Source: Candidatus Omnitrophota bacterium
GTDB lineage: Bacteria; Omnitrophota; Gorgyraeia; JABMRN01
Length of the DNA: 10,394 nt
Assembly (NCBI GenBank): GCA_013202515.1
Contig: JABMRN010000154.1
Coordinates: 1-10,394, forward strand
Direction: 5' to 3'
The notes under the pieces are model-generated. The model had not been told where the DNA came from, made no database searches, and saw only the letters and a program-made list of their open reading frames with translations. This document shows, piece by piece, positions 1 to 9,000 of the stretch. The stretch's first letter is position 1; every line of letters starts with the position of its first letter. The position numbers and the translations under genes were made by a program.

Positions 1-3000
1 AGGCAGAGCTGACCGTATTTATAGGCCCGGCAGTTTTACCAGAAGCATCTGTGGTTTTTCTATAAGCACTTGAACTAACAGCGTCTATTTCTGCCTGTCC
101 TATAGGTGAAATTGCTAAAGCAGAAGAACAAACAAAGTCTTCTATTGCCTTTATAACCTTATTGCTGCCAAATATCAATAGTAACGGGCTACTTGTTGGT
201 TGAGGCACACCAGGTAGAGCAAGCGGCAGAGCCTGAGGTAATAAAGGCGGTAATTGCCATGGAAGGCCTTTCTCCTTCACTGGAGTAGCTACTGCAGAAG
301 ATGCTTTCTCAGCCTTTTTCGCTCTCCTATATATAGGTAAGAGGCTCGTGGCTTGTTCCTCTACCGGCGAAGAGCCAATCCGAATAGCCGCCCCAACCCT
401 GTTGTCCTCCGCAGAGGTAGCGGTTGGGTTTACTTCTTCTGCCAAATTATCTAACTTTATCTTTGCTTCAATAAGCTTTTCGGTATCTACCGGCCTACCT
501 GCTTCCGCAGCTTCTCGCGCTTCCCTTGAAAGTTTTGCGAACTCTTTACGCGCTTGCTGATACTTAACTAAAGGTGATATATTGTCCATAGCAGCTTGGG
601 TTAGAGGGGAAGAGGTTGAACCATCCTTTTTGGCTGAAGAAATGGGGCCAGGCCCCTTTTCCTCAGAAATAGAAGCGCCTCTTTTTTCTGAATCAAATAC
701 TGTCCCCGCCTTATAATCATTTCCCCCAACCGCTTGTTCCTGTTTATCGTTATTCTTAACTTCTTGAACCTGCCTTGAGCCGGCAGTTTGAGATGAATCT
801 GGGTTGTTTGAGTTATTGCTGCTGAAAGGCACGCGGGTATAGGGAGTTAACCGGCCCAAACCGTCATGAGATGTCACTTCATCGATAACTCCCTCATTGG
901 CATAACTACCGATCTTAAGGTCGATGATTCCCACTTTCTCGGATACGGCGTCCATCACAACGTGGGTAATTTCATGCGGCAAGACAACATTTATCAAATT
1001 GCTCCGCCACTGGCTACTACGCCAATCAATAGGCTTACCTTCTTCTGTCTGCAAAAGGCGTAAATCCAGTCTGATTTCGTAATTTTCGTTCTGGCTGCCT
1101 TCAAAATTAATATCGGCCATGCCGTAATCTGAATGAGAAACTAAAGCCTGTTTTTCCATCTCACCAGGCAGGCAAAATCTGATCAATACCTCACCCGGCT
1201 TTATTTTCCCGCCAGATTCGCCCGATTTCTTCTGTTTACCTTCAATTTTAAGCTGTTGAGCAATCTCCATAAGTTCTTTTAAACTGCTTGCCTGAGACAA
1301 CCTCCGGGTAATTTCATCTATTTTGTCATTTTGGCCGTATTTTTCTTTTAAAACCCAAATGATGTTTTTGTGTATCCGATTAAAGATCGTTCTTTCTTCC
1401 GGAGTATTTTCGCCTTTGAAAAGAACCTTCTTAAGCTCAGCGGCAGGCTCCTGCGTAAACCAAGCAATAAATAACTCATCGGGTAAATTTATATAGCCGT
1501 GAGAAAGCCTTCTAAGCATTTCAGCCCGGTGCCAAGGAGTATAAAATTCGCCCTCTTTAAGGGTATTTTGCTTCATTAAAAGAGCAGCTGTATTAAAAGC
1601 GATTAATTTTTCCACAATCGGCCTTACTTGTAATAGTCCATCTTCATCTACAATATAATCATCGTGGGATTCTAATTTTCCCATTATCTTTTTATTTTCG
1701 ATAATTGCCTGAGCCGTTTTTAAATTGTCAGGTGATTCCTTTAGCAATTGATCAGTTAGCTCTCTAATCAACTTAGCCATATATTGATAAGTAGAAAAAT
1801 ATTTTTCTATAAGCAGATTCTCTGTTTCTTTTCCTAAATTTCTGTCCTCAATATTAGATTTGAATTTAGCAAGTGCGTCTTTCAAATCATTAGCAACATC
1901 CGCATATTTTTCCTGCCGCAAATCTTCAATTCCATTAAGGTTTTCTAAGGCGTAAAAAATCTCCGTAACTTTCTTTAAATCCGCGTCTTTGTTTTTTGTG
2001 ATGTCGATGTCCGTGAGCTGCTTCAATTCCGCCACAAGCGCCAGTCCTTCTTTATTATCGGCCAATCTATTCTTAAAGTTTCTTAATTTTTGCGTAAAAT
2101 TTCTTGCCCGCTCTTTTTCCGTCTGCTTCCTGCTATTGTCGATTTCCAATAACTTCAAAATAACTTTGCGTATTCTTTCTCTTTGTTTGAAAGCATCGTC
2201 AGGCAATAAGCCTTTAAGCTTTCTCTGAGCCTGTTTTTCGGCAATTTCTATTTCTTCTTTATTTAATTCGCTTTTAACAGCATATGACAATTTTTCCAGC
2301 TGCGGCTCAATTTCTTCCTTAACTTGAGCCATAATTTCATAGATATCTTCTCCGGATAAGACATTCTCCAAGAAAAGCGAATAATCTGTAAAGTTTGATA
2401 CAGCTTGCAAGAATTCTTTATCCTCTTTGCCGGGGTCCTCCAGCTTATCTTCTATATTATTCAATTTTTCTCGCACAAACCTGTCTTCGGTAACCGCGAT
2501 ATTAGCCAAAGAAAAGGCAAGTGGAGCGTCTAGGCTGGCGAATTCGGACTTTAATTTAGCGCTAAACCGCTTATTAATTTCCATCTTTTCCTGAAAATCA
2601 GCGGCATCCTCTAAATCGGTTACGTAACCGTGAAACTGGGTTTTTACATTTTCGATATGCGTAGTTAAATCGGAAGATTCGTCCAATTCTGTCTGAGCCG
2701 AGGAATCAACGCTGTTAAGAAAATCCAAATGCCACTGGCTTGCCTGGTAATTATCCCGATTCCAATAGGCTACTGATTTAAGAAAATCGGAAGGGTGAAA
2801 AATTAACTCATTAAAATCTTCCCGGCTTGTCTTTAATTCTTTCTGAAGGTTAAGCGGAAGGTATTCGTAAACCGATAAAGCGGTCCTTAAATTAGAGTAG
2901 TTAAACTGAGGGTCAATTAAACTTAACACAACATCAACAATATCTTTCCGGGATTTGACATCATACGAAACCTGAGAATCGCTAACAGAAGAGCTTTCGG

Positions 3001-6000
3001 TATTGCTGTGAGTATTTAAGAAATTATCAACCGCAGTTTGGATATTTGTAAGATTGGCGATATTGAATTGCCCGGGGCCGGATAAACTATTGACTTCAGC
3101 GATTACCTCCTGCAGACTGGCCGTTAAAGGAGAATCCTGGGGGAAAAGGCTCTTGAGAAACCCGAGGCGGCCAACAACTTCTTTTGGAGAACCGCGAATA
3201 CCGTTAATATCCTTTAAGCCCTGAAGAGACTTTACTATTTCCGTCCTATCCCGGTCAGAGATTAAAGGCATGCCTTTTTCCGACCTGGCTTCATTAATTT
3301 CTCTTTCTACAACCATTACCACTTCACTGTCTGGGTTGATATTGGAAGTTTTAACATCCTCTGTTAATACGTGGCGCCGAAGACCTTTTTTTACGGTATC
3401 CTTTAATACCGCTTCTATAGTTTCGTCAGCCGACGGTTTTTCCTGTTCTTTGTTTTTGTTCTTACTTCCTTCGGCCTCCTTTACTACTATGTCATAATTA
3501 TCTCCTACCCGGCGAAAAGCCTTAAGGTGTGTATCGATCTTATTGATCCGGCTGGCGATTAAACCATAACCTAATAAATCAAAAATGTCACCTTCTTTAG
3601 TGTCTACCCTATCCTTAATCCTGATGAGGATTCTTTTAGCTTCAGTGAGGTGCGGCTCGGTTTTCGCGATTAACTGCCGGATGTTATCTTCAATCCGCTT
3701 ATCAGGGCTTCTTGAAGATTCCGATATTCTCATCTGCTCATAACTTTTCGCGTCTTTAGTATCGATAAACCTTTCGTAATTTTTCTGCAAATCTTTTAAT
3801 TCTCCAGATAAGTTAATCTTTTTAGAACGGGCAATTTTATTCACCTTATCCACCTGTAAAGACAAATCCTTAAAAAATGTATCTACTGTGGAAAGCCCTC
3901 TTTCGTAAATCTCAAAAAGAGTAGCTTTGTCTTTATTCGCCGCGTCTAATTCAACCGCGTTTCTGAATACCTGCTTTGCTAATTTTCTGTCTGCGCCTTC
4001 TTTAAGAATAGCGTTGATGACTTCATTACCGGATTCATCTTTTACGGTTATCTTTTCTTTACCTGGTCTAAATCTATGCTTTTTCCAAACCTCTTTTTTC
4101 GCAGAATCGGTTAAAACATCGAATTCAGATTTGTCGACAAATAAAACTCGCTCGCCTTTTTTTCTCAGGCGACCCGCGATTTGAATAATATCCGAAGACG
4201 ATAACCTCTCAGCATCAGCTATAAACACGCCAAAGTTACCTTTAAAATCGATATTTCTTCCCAGCCTGTCCACCGAACCGATAACCACTTTCTTTTCTTT
4301 AGAACTATCCCAGCTAATCTTTTTCCTTTCTCTATCAACCGCCTCGGCCCCTTCGCGTTCGGGATTCACGACCTTAACTTTACCGTCGAATTTTGCTTTT
4401 AGTTCTTTCTCTAGTCTCCCCCTTAAAAGAGGACTATCAACAATCAGCAAGATATTTTCATTCTTCCCGTTAACGCCAAAGTTTTGATCAATCTCTTTAA
4501 TTATGGTATTCAGCTTACCTTGCTTATTTATCTCTATCACTCTCACATTCTCTAAAGGCGTACTTCCTAAAGAAACAACTCCCCGGCCGATACCAAAGTC
4601 AACTATAAACTTTATATTTTCCAGACTTCCCGAAAAACCGGCAATGGACCGGGCGTTGATTTTCAAAATCTCAGAAAGAGTGGCTTGAGAGGAAGTGTCG
4701 GAAATTTTTAAGTTTTTAAAATCGACCTCTTCCCCTTTTGCCCTCTCTTTTAAAGCTAAAGCCACTACCAAGTATTCACTGTTAAATACTTTATTGACAG
4801 CGATTGCGCTTTCTTCCATGGGATAAATTATTTTATCTTTCAGTCCATAATCTTTTCCTCTTTCAAATGTCTCTGTTTTCATCAGGGCTTCAAAAACGAA
4901 CGGCTTAAGGCCTACTTCTTCAAGCTTGTCGATTGCTTTTTTGTTTAAAGCGTATTGTTTTGTGCGCCGGTTAAAATAGATAGCCGGATTTTTATTTTCC
5001 ACCGTTTGCCGGTATGCCTGTCCGGCAGAAATATTGTCTTTGCCAACCTCATTTATTTTTATCCCCAGGGAATTACTATTTAAAACTCCCAGTCCTTCTT
5101 TAAACAATCCGGTCAGCCCAGAATCCGCTAAAGCCATCTCCATCTCTTTTAAGATAACGGGAGATGGCTTTTTGTTATTATCCTTAGCGGTAATATAGGT
5201 AGTGTTATTTCTAAAATACTTATCGATTTCATCGAACCGCACTACATCTATCTGGTTGCGGACCGCGTTTCTTAAACTTAAATCCGCCTCATGAAAGAAG
5301 TGGCCGAAGTTGTTGATATCGATGAGCACAATCTCTCCTTTCCTCTCTGAAGAAAACAGGCTTGCTTTTTCTTTAAAACCGGCGCTATGCGGCCGCATGC
5401 CACCTTCATTAACAAGCGAATCGCCTAAATCATCGGATACCGGCCTTATGCTAAGCCCGAATTTTTCAGCAATATCTTTATAACTTTTATATTTTTCAGT
5501 TACTGAATTACTGGGTTCTATTAATACTAAATTAGAATTATATTTAATTTCGCCGTTAGGCTTTACCTCTGCTCCGGAAAAAGCCTGCAAGACCAACTCT
5601 GCGAAAGCGGCTATACTTTTACCTCTACCTGTCCCTAAATTAACGCTCTTCTCTTGAAACAAGCCGTTAATCATCATTATTTGGTCTTTTGCTTTTTTAG
5701 GATTAAAGGCTTCTCCGTGTTCCAAGCCTTGCCGGATTTTCCCGACAAGAACAGCTCCTAAAACCTCCCCCAGTAAAGCGGCATCATTTTTATTTTTTCC
5801 TGTCAGGAAATCTTTAACATTATCAAGATTAAAACCCTTCCAGTTTTTTTGAGATTCATTAAACCTATCCCTAAAGTTAACAATCTCTTTGTCAGCCTTA
5901 TTTTCTTTAACCGGGTAACTCATCTTTCCTTTTTCGTTTATGAGTATTAACCCTTCTTCCAGACCCCGACTTATTTTTTCCAAAATTTTCATCCTGTTAA

Positions 6001-9000
6001 CGTGAGATTCATTAATGCTATTGAATGAAGCTTGATTAATAACTTTATCTAGATCTTTTGTATCAGTATTCGCAATCCTGTCTGCTAAATTAGAAATTTC
6101 ATCTCTTATCTTGATATTTACTATATTTATCTTATCGAGGAAGATAGTTCTCATAACTCCAGCATTAAGCTTAAGGAGATTACGACCACCTTTTATTTTT
6201 ATCTCTACCTCTCCCTCTCTATTCTTTAATTTATCCTTCAACCCCTTGATTTCTTCTTTCTCTACCTTTAAATTATCCCAAACAGAAGCGTAGTAGCGTG
6301 AGGAAAATTCTGTTTCGTTATTTTCGAAATTCTCCAGCCTCATCCCGTATTCAAGCACTTTATCGGTTAAGGCGGCGGAAGGGTCGGCCGCTTTTCTTAC
6401 GATTTTAGCATGGTCTTTAGCAGTGCTTTCCAAGGCGCCCTCAGCCTCCTTAAAGGCTTTAAATACCTCTGGCGCTGATTTACCCTCAAAATAAGATTTC
6501 CAGGCCTGGCTGTATTTTTGGAAAAAGTGCCCCTTGGTTTCACCGCAGGCCTCTTCCATTGCATCCTTAAAACGGCGGAAATCAGCGGCAAAACCGGCAG
6601 CGATCTCTTCTTTTGCTTTCTCAGGTAGGCTTTTGCCGTGCTCCTGTAATTTTTTATCTATAAATTCAGAAATTACAACTTTTACCTCTTTATCTTTTAG
6701 GCTTTCCGGATCAGATAAAGATTTAACCGCCTCTGACATTCTTAAATTTTCTTTTACTGCAGAAAGGGCCCGCGGTGCGTATTCGCTCACGGACACCTGT
6801 TTTACCGTTATATTCTCTTCGCCTTTGGCAAAACTTATCTTTGAATCAAAAACAACTTCAGCTACATGCTCACCCTTAGCCTGAGCATTTAAAATATCAT
6901 AAGTGGAATTTTTGCTTAAACTTAACAACCCCACTTCCTGCATATCGCCAAACGCCTGTTGAAGCAATAAATCTTTACCCTTCAATACCTCTAATCCGTG
7001 GCGTTCCGGTAATGTCGCCCTCAAACCCTGTGCGGCAATTTGTTCGGTACTTGCCTGGATATCGCCTATCTCTTCGCGGAAAGTCGCGTAATCACTTTCG
7101 GTTCCCCGTTCAATGCCTCGCCTCTCCTTGGCAAAAACATTATTTAATGCCTGAGGTAAACCTCCCTGTGAATCTACGTATTCAGCTAATTCTAAGAATT
7201 TAGCGGCGTCAAAAACCAGCCTTCCTTTTTTATCCTTCACCAGTTCACCTTTTTGCGTCTTGTTAGAAACTAACTGGAGCAACTTGGTGTCCCGGCTTAA
7301 AACATAATTCGGTTTGAAAAATAAAAACGCCCATCCTAATACTGACCTTCCCCGTTCGGAAAAGTTTACCGCAGAATATTTAGAGAAATCATCATTTAAT
7401 AATGATTTGGTATTACCGTCAAGGCAAGCCGCGATCCTCCCCGGCGCCTGGAGCCCTCTGTCGACACCCTCAACAAAGAGCGCTACGTCAACGAGAGAAA
7501 CAGCTTCCTGTCCTAACGCAAGCATCCCTTCTCCTATACCGGCTAAAAATTTCCGGATTCCACCGCGTTTAGCATAAGAAGCGAATCTTGCTGAAAACCA
7601 AGGCTCAATGTGTGTTTTTTCAAGAAAATTTATCAGGCCGGTAACTTTTTCTTTTTTGCCTAAATAACCTGCTGCTCTGGCTACCGTTCTAGTAGGAAGG
7701 AATGTAAACTGCCCTGCCAGCCCCCGCGAGCGGCCTAATCTGGTCGTTAATCCTGTAGGTTGAGGTTCCCGGATAGCCACTTTAAGCAAAGGACCCATAT
7801 ACAAACCACTCTCAGGAGCTCTGAATATGTTCGCGATTACGCTATGCTCTCCTACTAACCCCTCTTTTCGGGATTCTTTTATTCCAAAGATATAATCAGA
7901 CCAATTAAGAGGTTGATAAACAAGACTTCCTTTTTCATCAAAAGACTTACTGCGAAGCCAAACCAATTCATCTCCTATCTTAAAACGCCAGGGCCTGTTC
8001 TTTAAATCCTGCCATTTCTGGCCATCAGAAACTAAAACTCCAATATTACCGATTAATTTATCAAACCCGTGTTCAATAACGCCAATTCCCGTATCCCAAA
8101 CCGGAGAAGCTAACTCCATAACTCCGGTTACTACCGGCCACTTCACCGCGCCGGATAAACTATCACGCATTACTTGCAAAGAACCAGCCTCAAATTTGCC
8201 GGTTGGCTTTAGCTTAATTAACCCCCGGGTAGACTCAATATTTAACTCTCTAAGCTCAGCTTCAGAACGAGAATAATTCCGCAGTCTTCTTCCTGAACTT
8301 TCCATAAATTTTACTCCCTTGGGAGTAGTTAAAAACCGCATTGTTTCAGTCCAAATTCCGCCCTTTACAAAACTCATAAAGTATTTCCCATATGAACTAC
8401 CAGATACCATATCAAAATTGCTTAGATTACCATCCTTTGTCTTATTAAGCGACAGGCTATCTACTGCCACATTAGTTAGGCCACCGCCGCTGAATATAAC
8501 TGCATGACGGCCTATCTTAGCCCCCCAGGAAGCTGCTATTTTTTCTTCTGCCCGCAGAAATTTAGAAACCCTATTGCTGCCCCTTAAGAACCGGGCACCA
8601 CCCCCCAACGCTGCTAATTTAATATTTGTATCCCAGGAAGCAAATTTTTCATCAAAAGTAAGCGTATATAGATTATATAAAACCGGCGGAGTTGCCGTCC
8701 ATGCAGCCGACTGTAAAAGCGTTCTCCTAAAAGTTGTCGCCGCGGCAGGATTATAAAGTTTATTCAAACCCCTTCCAAGGGCATTTATTCCCCTTCCAAA
8801 GACATTTATTGTTTTGTATTCAATCGCGCCTTTTAGAAACGCGGGATTAAAAGACATGCCCAATACTGACATACCGGCCCCAAAAGCCGCTCCCCACTTG
8901 GCACCGTTAAACCATGAAGAAAAAACATCCCTGGCTATCAACTCTTTCCCGCCTCCTAACAAAGAATCTACTGTCGCAACCACTACAGCATGTGTCTGTC

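Larger units (their letters stand above)
4064..5836 (-). other. SecA-type DEAD motor domain, divergent (residues about 1520-2110)
   Basis: SecA is the ATPase that drives preproteins through SecYEG. The motifs follow in SecA order. A Q-motif-like DQIMMINGLF (residues 1570-1579) precedes GTGRGKS (1587-1593, at 5615-5635), matching SecA's TGEGKT with the Lys kept. Next come an Ia-like NLVLIEPS and a downstream FGLS, then INNFGHFF (1693-1700), matching SecA's TNNEFGFDYLR stretch. DEID (1721-1724, 5222-5233) corresponds to DEVD. About 190 residues follow, the right size for a preprotein cross-linking insert. AGFSGSLE (1918-1925) replaces AGMTGTA. The second helicase half has NILLIVDSP, GRNID (2045-2049; SecA GRGTDI) and QIAGRLRKKGE (2071-2081, 4151-4183; SecA QLRGRSGRQGD). 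Catalytic Lys, the DE pair and motif VI arginines are present, so ATP hydrolysis is plausible. No SecA C-terminal zinc-binding tail was seen. It is fused inside a giant protein, so it is not the housekeeping SecA. Confidence 0.88.

Noticed and set aside
866..1063. Plus-strand open frame of 65 codons overlapping the peptidase motif
   Set aside because: It is in the exact antisense register of the giant gene, so its openness follows from the opposite strand; no family resemblance.
4064..5836. Housekeeping secA gene
   Set aside because: Motifs are substituted, the V-VI spacing is much shorter, the C-terminal zinc-binding tail is not seen and the domain is fused within a much larger chain. It is SecA-like, not the cell's SecA.
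6397..6591. 64-codon minus-strand open frame
   Set aside because: Overlaps the giant frame on the same strand in another register; basic, low-information sequence with no recognisable motif.
6534..6884. 116-codon plus-strand open frame rich in Ser, Leu and Phe
   Set aside because: Its composition is that of the antisense of Lys/Glu-rich helix, which turns Lys and Glu codons into Phe, Leu and Ser. No independent coding evidence.
8303..8330. Possible internal start on the minus strand: GGGAG about 8 bases before an in-frame ATG (Met at residue 697)
   Set aside because: The frame is open for more than 2 kb upstream with coherent protein-like sequence and no stop, so a separate gene start is not needed. 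An internal initiation site cannot be excluded.
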